Shown here piece by piece: positions 7,710 through 16,900 of a DNA stretch of 64,000 nucleotides. Made by a program: the position numbers and the translations under genes. Position 1 is the stretch's first letter. Each line of letters begins with the position of its first letter. The DNA lies in the NCBI RefSeq assembly GCF_014203645.1, contig NZ_JACHJL010000005.1, forward strand, positions 393,275 to 457,274, written 5' to 3'. The DNA comes from Streptomyces zagrosensis (GTDB lineage Bacteria; Actinomycetota; Actinomycetes; Streptomycetales; Streptomycetaceae). Under the pieces are notes generated by a model, which worked only from the letters and a program-made list of their open reading frames with translations, searched no databases and was not told the origin of the DNA.

Positions 7710-8154
7710 CTACTCGGCCGGGTCCACCACCATGAACTGGTCATCGATACGGATGAGACCGTCCTTGTCGAGGATGGTGTACTCCGTGCCCACGGCCGCG
7801 ACGGGGCCGCCACCGGCGGGAACCATGTGCCAGGTAATCCGCACAGCGTCGTGGTTGTCCGCATACTCGTGCACGGTGAAGGCGAAGCCCTTGGCGATGA
7901 AGTCTTCGTACGCCTCGTCGATGGCATCGACGATCTTCTCGTGCCCGAGGAATTCCTGGCTCACGTTGGCGTAATGGCCGTCGCTCGCCCAAAGTTCGCC
8001 GACGGCCTGCCGGCGGCGGTCGGCAGCCGGCTCGTTCCATAGGTGGGTTTGACTTCCGCTCCCCGGGCTAAAGCCCGGGGATTCCTACCACGGTCGGCTG
8101 ACCGTCTCGGTGGGTTCCTGCGTAGCGGTCTACGAAATCGGCGACTGTGCTCAA
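7710..8154 (-). pseudogene. SnoaL/NTF2-like protein gene disrupted by 59-bp insert
   Basis: The downstream part (from 8042) encodes LWNEPAADRRRQAVGELWASDGHYANVSQEF..., a typical SnoaL/NTF2-like domain, but has no start of its own apart from an internal GTG at 7964. The upstream part starts at TTG 8154 behind an excellent GGGAGGACG site and reads STVADFVDRYAGTH, then runs into TAG inside a hairpin insert. Two copies of GGTGGGTT (8042-8049 and 8109-8116) flank the insert. Removing 67 bases between them restores one frame of about 120 residues, the usual family length. I infer a functional ancestor broken by insertion; translation from GTG 7964 (84 aa) cannot be excluded. Confidence 0.65.
8050..8108. 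mobile_element. IS200/IS605-like end remnant (hairpin insert)
   Basis: A 59-base insert holds the palindrome CCCCGGGCT-AA-AGCCCGGGG (8061-8080) followed by a second small hairpin CGGTC-GGCT-GACCG (8091-8104). From memory, the CCCCGGGCTTTAGCCCGGGG hairpin next to GTCAA is characteristic of the right ends of IS200/IS605 (tnpB) elements in Streptomyces. No transposase or tnpB is present. The 8-bp direct repeats that flank it are not normal for this family, so its origin is uncertain. Confidence 0.55.
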
Positions 8155-8350
8155 GGTGTCGTCCTCCCAGGAAAGAATCCGTGTCGAAACCCCGACGCCG
8201 GCCTTCGCTGAGGGGTACCGGCGCGTCCGGAACGGTTCTCCAGCTGGCAGCGGGTGCGCGGGCAGGCGGTTACCGCTGAGTTGATGCTGCTCGCTACGGG
8301 CCGGCTCCCGGGGCCGCCGACAGCGGGCCCGCACCGCGCCTTTACGCACG
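8155..8350. other. intergenic, no gene seen
   Basis: The interval upstream of the disrupted SnoaL-like gene contains its ribosome binding site and presumably its promoter. The short frames that cross it show no coding character and no family match that I recognise. Confidence 0.5.
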
Positions 8351-8397
8351 AGAGCCCTGGTTGTCTCGATCCCCACCGAGACAACCAGGGCTCTTTC
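8351..8397. terminator. bidirectional intrinsic terminator
   Basis: An 18-bp perfect hairpin (AGAGCCCTGGTTGTCTCG, loop ATCCCCAC, then the complement) is followed by TTC. It lies downstream of the minus-strand gene at 8541-8747 and upstream of the disrupted SnoaL-like gene, so it most likely ends the former's transcript. Confidence 0.85.
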
Positions 8398-8540
8398 TCT
8401 GCCCAGTGGCTAGTCGTGGCGAGTGTTACCGCCACAGCTCCCCAGCCGTCCGGGCTGCGTGCCGTCCGCCGCACCCCCGTCCCCACGGGGTTGATGACCG
8501 GAAGTCCCCGGCCCGGGCCGCTCTCCCGGGCCCGGAGCGA

Positions 8541-8747
8541 CTAGCGCTCCAGCATTCCGGCCACGGACGACGCTTGTGTGACGACGGCTTCCCAGCCGCC
8601 GAATACGACCGCGAGGAGGGCGGCGATCGGCAGTACCATGACCGCCGCCACCAGCGGATGGCGTGTCCCGGACTGCCGGGCGCCAAACGTGGTGGAGACT
8701 CGCTGCCGCCGCGCTTGGTGGACTGTGCGACCTGCGATGACCGCCAT
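8541..8747 (-). CDS. small membrane protein (68 aa)
   Basis: A 68-residue protein starting at ATG 8747 with AGGAGG 5 bases upstream. A basic N-terminus (about 1-30, RTVHQARRQRVS) precedes one hydrophobic helix (LVAAVMVLPIAALLAVVFGG, about 32-51) and an Ala/Ser-rich end. It is consistent with a single-pass protein with its N-terminus inside the cell. I do not recognise the family. The transcript probably ends at the strong hairpin 150 bases downstream. Confidence 0.7.
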   Translation of the reverse strand: MAVIAGRTVHQARRQRVSTTFGARQSGTRHPLVAAVMVLPIAALLAVVFGGWEAVVTQASSVAGMLER

Positions 8748-9477
8748 CGTCCCTCCTCTGTCTGTCTGGGGCGGCGAGCGTCTGACCTCGGGGGACGAGT
8801 GCTGCGCCCGCCGCTTGACCTCAACATTAGGTCCGCACCGAGTCCCCCGGCGTCATGCCCTCGTATCGATTCCCGGGCCTCCCGGAGGATGAGCCGGGGT
8901 ATGCGCTGTACTCCCCTGGTTGGAGAGCTTGCGGCGGGCCTTGGGGTCTTCCCTGACAGTGGTCCTCATCTCGGGGGATGAGAGCCCAGCGGGCACCGTC
9001 GATGGAGCGGCCCGCCGGCTCGTCCGGCGCACGATCGGCCCGGCTCATGGCGCGGCCTCACGCGCGCCGAGGGTCGCCGCGCCATCGGCGCCCGGCACGC
9101 CCCGAGAGCGCCCACTATGGGTGACATCGCTCACGTCAACCGCCCCCTCGTACGGCCCCGGGCTGCCCCCGCGGCTCATCGGAGCTGCGGTGACCGCGCA
9201 GCCGTGCGTCCTGTCCCTCGCGTTGAGTGAGATCTCCGTGCGGCCTGCGGCCACGGGCCCAATCCCCCGCTGCCGCTGGCACCTTGAGAAAGCGCATCTG
9301 GCCGGGCTACGTCTGCCCGCCGTTCTTGGCCCGCGGTTCCAGCGGCCCGGCAGGCGCTGACAATCCGTCCGCCGACGCATGCGCGGCCTCTCAGCACGTC
9401 GCCCCGTCAATCCGTAAGCTGTGGCTCGTCAGACGGGCAGCGGAGTGGGGCCTCCCCACCGGAGGTAGGGGACGGAC
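8748..9477. other. 730-base interval without a supported gene
   Basis: It holds the divergent promoters of the small membrane protein (minus) and the kinase (plus). Frames of 70-150 codons exist on both strands (for example 8827-9048 minus and 8920-9360 plus), but they have no recognisable domain and poor ribosome binding sites. GGAGGTAGGGG at 9462-9472 serves the kinase. I see no tRNA and no strong hairpin. Confidence 0.55.
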
Positions 9478-11115
9478 ATGGCGATGATGCGGCTCCGGCG
9501 CGAGGACCCGCGTGTCGTCGGCTCGTTCCGGCTCCACCGCCGGCTCGGCGCGGGTGGCATGGGCGTGGTCTACCTGGGTTCCGATCGGCGCGGCCAGCGG
9601 GTCGCGCTGAAGGTGATCCGCCCTGACCTGGCCGAAGACCAGGAGTTCCGGTCGCGTTTCGCCCGTGAGGTGTCGGCTGCCCGGCGGATTCGGGGCGGCT
9701 GTACGGCGCGGTTGGTAGCCGCCGATCTGGAGGCGGACCGGCCCTGGTTCGCGACCCAATACGTGCCCGGCCCCTCGCTGCACGACAAGGTGGGAGACGA
9801 AGGGCCGTTGCCCGCCTCGCAGGTCGCTTCCATCGGGGCCGCGCTCGCCGAGGGCCTGCTGGCGGTGCATGACGCGGGCGTGGTGCACCGGGATCTGAAG
9901 CCGTCGAACATTTTGCTGTCCCCCAAAGGGCCGCGCATCATCGACTTCGGCATCGCGTGGGCGACCGGGGCGAGCACACTCACCCATGTCGGCACGGCGG
10001 TTGGCTCCCCTGGCTTCCTCGCACCCGAGCAGGTGCGGGGCGCGGCCGTGACTCCGGCGACGGATGTCTTCGCGCTGGGCGCGACGCTGGCCTACTCATC
10101 GACCGCGGACTCCCCCTTCGGGCAGGGCAGTTCGGAAGTGATGCTCTACCGCGTGGTGCACGAGGAGCCGCAGCTCATCGGCGTACCCGACGCGCTCGCG
10201 CCGCTTTTGCACGCCTGCTTGGCGAAGGACCCCGAGGACCGGCCGAGCACGCTGCAACTGTCGTTGCGGCTCAAGGAGATCGCCGCACGTGAGGCCCACG
10301 GCCTGCCTTCCGGTCGCCGTGGCGATCCATCGGAGATGGTACGGCCGCGCGGTGAGCGACCGAGTGGCCGGTTGGCCGAGGAGTACGCGCAGCAGCACAC
10401 GGAGCGGCGCCCAGATGGCTCTGCCCAGCCCCGCAGGCCCGCCACCCGGGGCGACGCCCCTCGGGGGGCCGGGGCACGTGGTCCCGGAGCGCGGACGGGG
10501 CCGGGCCCGGTCGCGGGCCCTGCGCGCGGCGGCTCGCCGTCTCGTACGGGTTCGCCCGTACGCCCCGGCGCTCGCGCGAAAGGCACCACCGCGTCCCGTA
10601 CCGGAAGCAGCACCGCGCCCCGAACCGGGGGCGGGTCGGCCGCGCGCGCCGGCGGTGGGACCCGGCAGTCCGCGGCCCGGTCTGCGAGCGGCCCCGGTGC
10701 GCGGGCGAGTGGCGAGGGCGGGACGCGTTCGGGCGGCCGGGGGCCCGACGCGCGGGGCGCGGGGCGGCCCGGCTCGCGCGGCGGCAGGCCAGCGGGGCGC
10801 GGCACGTCCACCGGGCGTCGTCCTGGGCCGAGCCGCCGCATGATGCGTCAGCGACTTATCGTTTTTGTCGTGGTGACGCTGCTGGTGGCGCTTGGTATCG
10901 CCGCAGCGCAGGGTTGTCAGGGGCCCGCCCATGGGCTCGCCCCGACCGGCGCCGTACCCGTCTCATCGACCCCGGCCAGCGCACGGCAGGACGCCCCGCC
11001 GACGCTGCCGTACGAAGCGCCGCAGGGCGACGGGGCGAACCGTTCCGGCGCGCCTTCGGCCGCTGCTGGCGCCCCCGATCGCGCCGGCGCTGCCCAGCGC
11101 GCCGAACGGTCATGA
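9478..11115 (+). CDS. PknB-like Ser/Thr protein kinase, one transmembrane helix
   Basis: A 545-residue membrane-anchored eukaryote-type kinase. The kinase domain spans about 15-275: P-loop LGAGGMGVVYLG (23-34), Lys45 in VALKVIRP, catalytic loop VVHRDLKPSNILL (His136, Asp138), DFGIA for metal binding, and GSPGFLAPEQ in the activation segment. A Pro/Gly/Arg-rich disordered linker (about 285-455) leads to one transmembrane helix (about 460-480, RLIVFVVVTLLVALGIAAA) and a short extracellular tail of about 65 residues. There are no PASTA repeats. ATG 9478 follows GGAGGTAGGGG. The stop overlaps the next gene's ATG (ATGA). Confidence 0.93.
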   Translation: MAMMRLRREDPRVVGSFRLHRRLGAGGMGVVYLGSDRRGQRVALKVIRPDLAEDQEFRSRFAREVSAARRIRGGCTARLVAADLEADRPWFATQYVPGPSLHDKVGDEGPLPASQVASIGAALAEGLLAVHDAGVVHRDLKPSNILLSPKGPRIIDFGIAWATGASTLTHVGTAVGSPGFLAPEQVRGAAVTPATDVFALGATLAYSSTADSPFGQGSSEVMLYRVVHEEPQLIGVPDALAPLLHACLAKDPEDRPSTLQLSLRLKEIAAREAHGLPSGRRGDPSEMVRPRGERPSGRLAEEYAQQHTERRPDGSAQPRRPATRGDAPRGAGARGPGARTGPGPVAGPARGGSPSRTGSPVRPGARAKGTTASRTGSSTAPRTGGGSAARAGGGTRQSAARSASGPGARASGEGGTRSGGRGPDARGAGRPGSRGGRPAGRGTSTGRRPGPSRRMMRQRLIVFVVVTLLVALGIAAAQGCQGPAHGLAPTGAVPVSSTPASARQDAPPTLPYEAPQGDGANRSGAPSAAAGAPDRAGAAQRAERS

Positions 11116-11405
11116 ACCGGAAAACGCCCGTGCCACGTGACGAGCACGACCCGTTAGACGAGCACCCGCAGGCGCCGTGGTGGTGGGGCATCGGCCCAGT
11201 TGGGGCCGCCCTTTTGTGCATCGCCGGGATCGCCTGGGCGCTGTGGGAATTCCTTGGGTCCGGCGCCGCGGACGACTCTGCGGCCGGCTATCAGGGGAGC
11301 AAAGTCGTCGCCATCGGGCTCGTGCTCCTCGGCGCGGCCGTCCTGAAACGCCTTCGCAGCCGTCGTTCGCGTGCGCACGAGGCAACGGACCGGCAGCACA
11401 GCTAG
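11112..11405 (+). CDS. small membrane protein coupled to the kinase
   Basis: A 97-residue protein starting at ATG 11112, overlapping the kinase stop by ATGA, which implies translational coupling. There are two hydrophobic segments (about 25-46, WWWGIGPVGAALLCIAGIAW, and about 67-83, KVVAIGLVLLGAAVL) and a basic C-terminus. It may be a partner or substrate of the kinase, judging only from the coupling. No family recognised. Confidence 0.78.
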   Translation: MNRKTPVPRDEHDPLDEHPQAPWWWGIGPVGAALLCIAGIAWALWEFLGSGAADDSAAGYQGSKVVAIGLVLLGAAVLKRLRSRRSRAHEATDRQHS

Positions 11406-11532
11406 GCCGTTTCGTTGAGGTCATCGGGTGGGCCCCACAGGCCGCTGGGAGCGCCACCGGGTAGCGGGCCGTCCCCTCTTCCACGCCCTCGGCGGCTCCC
11501 GCACGCCCTCGGCGGCGTACGAGCGCCGGGCG

Positions 11533-12351
11533 TCAGCCGGCCGGGCGGCCCGTGGCGACCGCGTAGAACGCGACGGCCGCCGCGGCTCCCACATTCAGCG
11601 AGTCCACACCGTGCGCCATCGGGATGCGGACCCAGGCGTCAGCGGCTGCCAGGGCGTGCCGGGTCAGCCCTGCGCCCTCGGCGCCGAGCAGCAGGGCTGC
11701 GCGGTCGAGCCGGTGTGGCGCCGCCTCATCGATCGAGGTGGCCTTCTCGTCCGGGGTGAGCGCGAGGAGTCTGAAACCCGCCTCGCGCACCGCCGTCAGA
11801 TCGCGCGGCCAGCTCTCCAACCTGGCGTACGGCACGGAGAACACGGCGCCCATGGACACCTTGACGGACCGCCGGTACAGCGGATCGGCACAGTCGGGCG
11901 ACAGCAGCACCGCATCCATGCCCAAGGCCGCAGCGCTGCGAAATATCGCGCCGGTGTTGGTGTGATCGTTTACAGATTCCAGGATGGCCACTCGGCGTGC
12001 GGTCGCCAGCAGTTCGGCGGCGGACGGCAGTGGCTTGCGGGCCATGGAGGCGAGGGCGCCGCGGTGTACGTGATAGCCCGTCACCTGCTCGGCGAGCGCG
12101 GGATCGACCGCGTACACCGGGGCCGGAATCTCGTCGATGATGTCGCGCATGGCATCGATCCACTTGGCCGACAGCAGCATCGAGCGCATCGCGTAACCGG
12201 CTTGCAGGGCGCGCCGAATAACCTTTTCGCCCTCGGCGATGAACAGCCCTTCGGCGGGCTCGCGTCTGCGGCGCAGCTCGACGTCGGTCAGTCCGGTGTA
12301 GTCGGCGAGGCGCGGATCGGCTGGGTCGTCGATGGTGAGGAGTTCGGCCAC
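11533..12351 (-). CDS. TrmH/SpoU-family RNA 2'-O-methyltransferase
   Basis: A 272-residue SPOUT methylase. The N-terminal substrate-binding part (about 25-95, EGLFIAEGEKVIRRAL) is followed by the three SpoU motifs: ESVNDHTNTGAIFRSAAALG (motif 1), ALLLGAEGAGL (motif 2) and IPMAHGVDSLNVGAAAAV (motif 3), which form the knotted SAM site. It probably methylates 23S rRNA or tRNA ribose. It is separated by 42 bases from the SUMT gene upstream on the same strand, so the two could be co-transcribed. Confidence 0.92.
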   Translation of the reverse strand: MAELLTIDDPADPRLADYTGLTDVELRRRREPAEGLFIAEGEKVIRRALQAGYAMRSMLLSAKWIDAMRDIIDEIPAPVYAVDPALAEQVTGYHVHRGALASMARKPLPSAAELLATARRVAILESVNDHTNTGAIFRSAAALGMDAVLLSPDCADPLYRRSVKVSMGAVFSVPYARLESWPRDLTAVREAGFRLLALTPDEKATSIDEAAPHRLDRAALLLGAEGAGLTRHALAAADAWVRIPMAHGVDSLNVGAAAAVAFYAVATGRPAG

Positions 12352-12393
12352 GGGGAGATATTGCCTTGTCTGGTCCGGTGACGGGCTTTCGTG

Positions 12394-13686
12394 TTACGTC
12401 AGGCGTGCGGGGCCGACCGCGACCACATTTCCGATGACGATGACGGCCGGGGGCCGCACGCCCTCGGCCTTGGCCCGTTCGCCCACGGTGCCCAGCGTGG
12501 CATCGACACGGCGCTGGGCGGCCATGGTGCCCTCCTGGACGATGGCGACCGGAGTGTCGGCGGGGCGGCCGTGGGCGACGAGCGCAGCCGCGATCGCGCC
12601 GATCTTCTCGACGGCCATCAACAGCACCAGGGTGCCGCGCAATCTGGCGAGCGCGGCCCAGTCCACGAGCGACCGCGGGTCGTCGGGGGCAACATGGCCG
12701 CTGACCACGGTGAACTCATGAGCTACACCACGGTGGGTGACCGGTATGCCAGCCGCGCCTGGAACGCTGATGGAGCTGGAGATGCCGGGCACCACCGTGC
12801 ACGGAATGCCAGCCTCCGCCAGTGCCTCGGCCTCTTCCATACCCCGCCCGAAGACGAACGGGTCGCCGCCTTTGAGCCGGACCACCGCCTTGCCCGCCTT
12901 GGCGTGCTCGATCAACGCCTGGTTGATGGCCTCTTGCGCCATAAAGCGGCCGTACGGGATCTTCGCCGCGTCGATCACCTCGACGTGCGGCGGCAATTCG
13001 TCCAACAGGTCGCGCGGCCCCAGCCGGTCGGCGATGACCACGTCCGCCGCAGCCAGCAGCCGACGTCCGCGCACGGTGATGAGATCCGGGTCGCCGGGGC
13101 CACCTCCCACCAGCGCCACGCCGGGCAGCGCCGCTTCCGCCGACCCGGAGCCCGCCATACCCGCCGTGCTCGCCGCACCGGGCGTCGTTGCGCGGCCAGC
13201 GGCCGGCCGGTGGCGCGGGGCGGCCAAGGTGCCATCGCGTAGGCCCTCGATGACCGCGTCCCGCACGGCGGCAGAGCGGCGCGGGTCACGTCCGGTGAGG
13301 ACGGCGACAGTGACTCCGTCGCTGCGTCCGGTAGCGGGAGTCCAGGCGGTGGCAGCCTCGGCGTCGTCGCTGCGTACGCACCACACCCGGCGGGCCTCGG
13401 CCTCGGCGGATGCCGCCGTGTTGGCCACCGGGTCGTCGGTGGCGATCAGCGCGTACCAGGCGCCGGCGAGGTCGCCGTCCTGGTAGCGGCGCCGCTCCCA
13501 GCGGATCTCACCTCCGTCAGCCATGGCCTCGACGGAGGGAGTGGCCGACGAGGAGATGAGGGTGATGTCCGCGCCCGCTGCAATGAGCGCCGGGAGGCGG
13601 CGCTGTGCCACCTGGCCGCCGCCGATGACGACGACGCGCCGTCCGCTCAGTCGCAGCCCTACGGGATAAGCGGGGTTCTCGGACAT
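12394..13686 (-). CDS. cobA: CysG-like fusion: precorrin-2 dehydrogenase-like domain + uroporphyrinogen-III C-methyltransferase
   Basis: A 430-residue fusion. Residues about 1-115 are a Rossmann NAD-binding domain like CysG/Met8 (GRRVVVIGGGQVAQRRL). About 190-430 is SUMT: VALVGGGPGDPDLITVRG, VVIADRLG, VRLKGGDPFVFGRG, VPGISSSISVPGAAGIPVTHR. The two add methyl groups to uroporphyrinogen III and oxidise precorrin-2, feeding cobalamin and/or siroheme. A Gly/Ala-rich linker joins them. ATG 13686 has GAGGAG upstream. It stands next to the BluB-CobT gene and CobL, supporting a cobalamin role. Confidence 0.93.
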   Translation of the reverse strand: MSENPAYPVGLRLSGRRVVVIGGGQVAQRRLPALIAAGADITLISSSATPSVEAMADGGEIRWERRRYQDGDLAGAWYALIATDDPVANTAASAEAEARRVWCVRSDDAEAATAWTPATGRSDGVTVAVLTGRDPRRSAAVRDAVIEGLRDGTLAAPRHRPAAGRATTPGAASTAGMAGSGSAEAALPGVALVGGGPGDPDLITVRGRRLLAAADVVIADRLGPRDLLDELPPHVEVIDAAKIPYGRFMAQEAINQALIEHAKAGKAVVRLKGGDPFVFGRGMEEAEALAEAGIPCTVVPGISSSISVPGAAGIPVTHRGVAHEFTVVSGHVAPDDPRSLVDWAALARLRGTLVLLMAVEKIGAIAAALVAHGRPADTPVAIVQEGTMAAQRRVDATLGTVGERAKAEGVRPPAVIVIGNVVAVGPARLT

Positions 13687-13913
13687 GACGGTACGGCTCC
13701 TCGTACGGCGGCGGGCGCCGCTACTGCGCTGAAGCGGCTGGTCAGGGTGGGCGCGGGCCCTGCGCACACCTTACGGGGGTGTACGGGCGCCCGCGTGGGC
13801 GACGGTTGCGGTACAGGTCAGGGGCGAGGGCGGGGCGGACACATCAGACGTTCCAGGGAGCGCGCGGCCCTGCGACGTATCAGGAGTCGCGCGGCATCCG
13901 GCCGCACCCTCGA

Positions 13914-16900
13914 TCAGTTCTTCTCCGTCACACCCGCCGCGTCGAACGTCGCCACCTCGTTCATGGCCCGTGCGGCGCTTTGCACCACCGGCAGGGCCAG
14001 CAGTGCCCCGGTTCCCTCGCCAAGACGCAGGTCGAGATCGACGAGCGGGCGCAGCCCCAGCTTGGTGAGGGCCGCGACGTGCCCGGGCTCCGCGCTGCGG
14101 TGGCCCGCGATGCACGCCGCCAGCGCCTCGGGGGCGATGGCCCGAGCGACCAGCGCCGCAGCGCCCGCGCTCACCCCGTCGAGGATGACCGGCGTACGCA
14201 GCGACGCGCCACCGAGCAGGAAGCCCACGAGCGCGGCGTGCTCAAGACCGCCAACCGCCGAGAGCACACCGATCGGGTCAGTGGGATCCGGCTGGTGCAG
14301 TTCGATGGCGCGGCGTACGACGTCCACCTTGCGGGCCAGCGTCTCGTCGTTGATACCGGTGCCGCGGCCGGTGATCTCAGCCGGGTCGGAGTCGGTGTAG
14401 ACGGCGATGAGGGCGGCGGACGCGGTGGTGTTGGCGATGCCCATCTCGCCTGTGAGCAAAGCCTTGTTGCCCGCAGCGACCAGGTCCCGGGCCGTCTCGA
14501 TACCCACTTCGATGGCGCGCAGCACCTCCTCGCGGGACATGGCGGGCCCGGTGGTGAAGTCGGCCGTGCCCGGTCGCACCTTGCGCGGCAGCAGCCCCGG
14601 AGAGTTGGGGAGTTCGGAGGCCACCCCGACGTCCACCACGCAGACCTCGGCGCCCACCTGGTTGGCGAACGCGTTACACACCGCGCCGCCGCCCAGGAAG
14701 TTGGCCACCATCTGCGCCGTCACCTCCTGCGGCCATGCGGTGACGCCCTGGGCGTGCACCCCGTGGTCCCCCGCGAAGATCGCCACGGCGGCGGGCTCCG
14801 GGATCGGCGGCGGGCACTTCCGGGACAACCCGCACAACTGCGCCGAAATGATCTCCAGCATGCCGAGCGCGCCCGATGGCTTGGTCATGCGCTTCTGGCG
14901 TTCCCACGCCTCGCCCAGCGCCTTGGCGTCCAACGGCCGGATGCCGCGCAGCGTCTCCTGGAGCAGGTCGTGCGGCTGCTCACCGGGCAGCGCGCGGCGG
15001 CCGTACGTCTCCTCGTGGACGACCCACGACAGCGGTCGCCGCTTGGACCAGCCGGCCTGCATGAGCTCGGGCTCGGCCGGGAACTCATCGACGTAACCGA
15101 CGCACAGGTACGCCACGATCTCCAGGTGCTCGGGCAGCCCGAGGGCACGCACCATTTCGCGCTCGTCGAAGAAGCTCACCCAACCCACGCCCAGGCCCTC
15201 GGCCCGCGCGGCGAGCCACAGGTTCTCGACCGCGAGCGCGGAGGAATACGGCGCCATCTGCGGCTGGGTATGCCGCCCGAGGGTATGCCGCCCGCCGCGG
15301 GTGGGATCGGCGGTCACCACGATGTTGACCGGGGTGTCGAGGATCGCCTCGATCTTCAGTTCCTTGAACTGCTTGGCGCGCGCCTTCGGAAGCGACTTCG
15401 CGTACGCATCACGCTGCCGCACCGCCAACTCGTGCATCGCGCGCCGAGTCTCGGCCGACCTGATGACAACGAAGTCCCACGGCTGGGAGTGGCCAACGCT
15501 GGGCGCGGTGTGCGCGGCCTCCAGGACACGCAGCAGCACCTCATGCGGAATGGGATCGGTACGGAACCCGTTGCGGATGTCCCGGCGTTCCCGCATGACC
15601 CGATGCACGGCGGCCCGCTCGGCCTCGGCATACCCCGCGGCGGCGGGCCGCGGCGGCGCACCAGTGGCCACGTCGTTCTTTATGGGTTCCACGGGCTCTA
15701 CGGGCTCCGCCGGCTCTACGGGCTCCGCCGGCATCAACTCGGTCGTGCCCTCCGCCTGCTCCACCAACTCCTCGGCGGCATCGGGGTCGGAGGCGGGATG
15801 CGGCAACGCCACGGCGGGGCCCACCGGGGCGGGGGCCCCATCGGCCACGGGAGCAGGCGCGGCAGCGGCCGGGCTGGCGGCGGACTGCGCCGTTTCGGGC
15901 TGGGCCGTTTCGGACTGCGCGGGGGCGGGGGCCGTGGGAGCGGTGACGGTGGACGCCACGGCAACCACTGTGGTGGCCGCCGGGGCGGGCCCCGTGGCGG
16001 TGACCGGAGCGGGGCCGGTGGGAGCGGCCGGGGCGGTGGCCACCGGGACCGCGCCTGGCGTGCCATCGGGGCTGCCCGCCTGGGCGGCGGCCCCGGCGTT
16101 GGCAGCCCGCGCGACGGGGATACCGCCCTGCACCGCGGCGACGGGGGCGCCCGCTGCGCCAGGAGCCGCTTCCGCACCGGACATCGGGCCCTGGCCGGGG
16201 GGCGTGCTGGGACTGAGGGTCGGGTCCGTGGCGGGGGCTGTGTCCGTAGCGGGAGCTGTGTCCACGCCAGGCGTCGGGTCCGTACTAGGCACCGGGACCG
16301 GTTCGGGGTGCGGGTGGGCGCCGCCGGTCGCCTCGATGTCTTGCGGGGCGGTGGTTACCTGAGCGGCGGCGGAGTCCGGTGCCGCAGCCGATTCCTGCGG
16401 CGCGGCGGTCATCTGCGGTGTGCCTGCGGTCTGCGGCGTACCGGCGGTGCTTTGGGCGGTGGGGGCAGCGAGAGCCGGCCCGGCCGGGGCCGCTGCGGGC
16501 TGGGCCACGGACGACTCCTTGGCCTGGGGGGTGCCCGGGGCCTGCGGAGCCGTCGGGGCCTGCTCGCCCCCCTGCGTCCTCGGTTGCGCCGGGGCGCTGC
16601 CGCCGGCAGGAGTGGCGCCCGCGGCCTGGTGGCCCGCGGGGGGCTGCGCATCGTTCGGCGCGCCCTCCCCAGTTTGCGGGGGTTGCGAGGTGTGTGGTGC
16701 CTGCATGGCCTGTGCTCCGTCCGTAGCAGCCGGTGTGTCGGAGCCCGAGGGCGCGGCGCTGTTCTGCGCCCCGCTCTGGGCCGATGGCTGCTGGCCAGCA
16801 GGCTGGGGCGCGGGGGCGCCCGCCGCGACACCTGCCGTGGCCTGATCTGAAGTTGCTGGTTCTGGCGCCCCCGCCGGGTGGGCTGGGGCCGTGGTGCCGG

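Noticed and set aside
8827..9360. Possible genes in the 730-base gap before the kinase
   Set aside because: Frames on both strands have no domain, poor starts and atypical residue composition.
13779..16850. A 1,023-codon open frame on the plus strand opposite the BluB-CobT gene
   Set aside because: It is the antisense shadow of GC-rich codons; it has Gly/Arg-rich nonsense composition and no domain, while the minus strand encodes clear BluB and CobT motifs.
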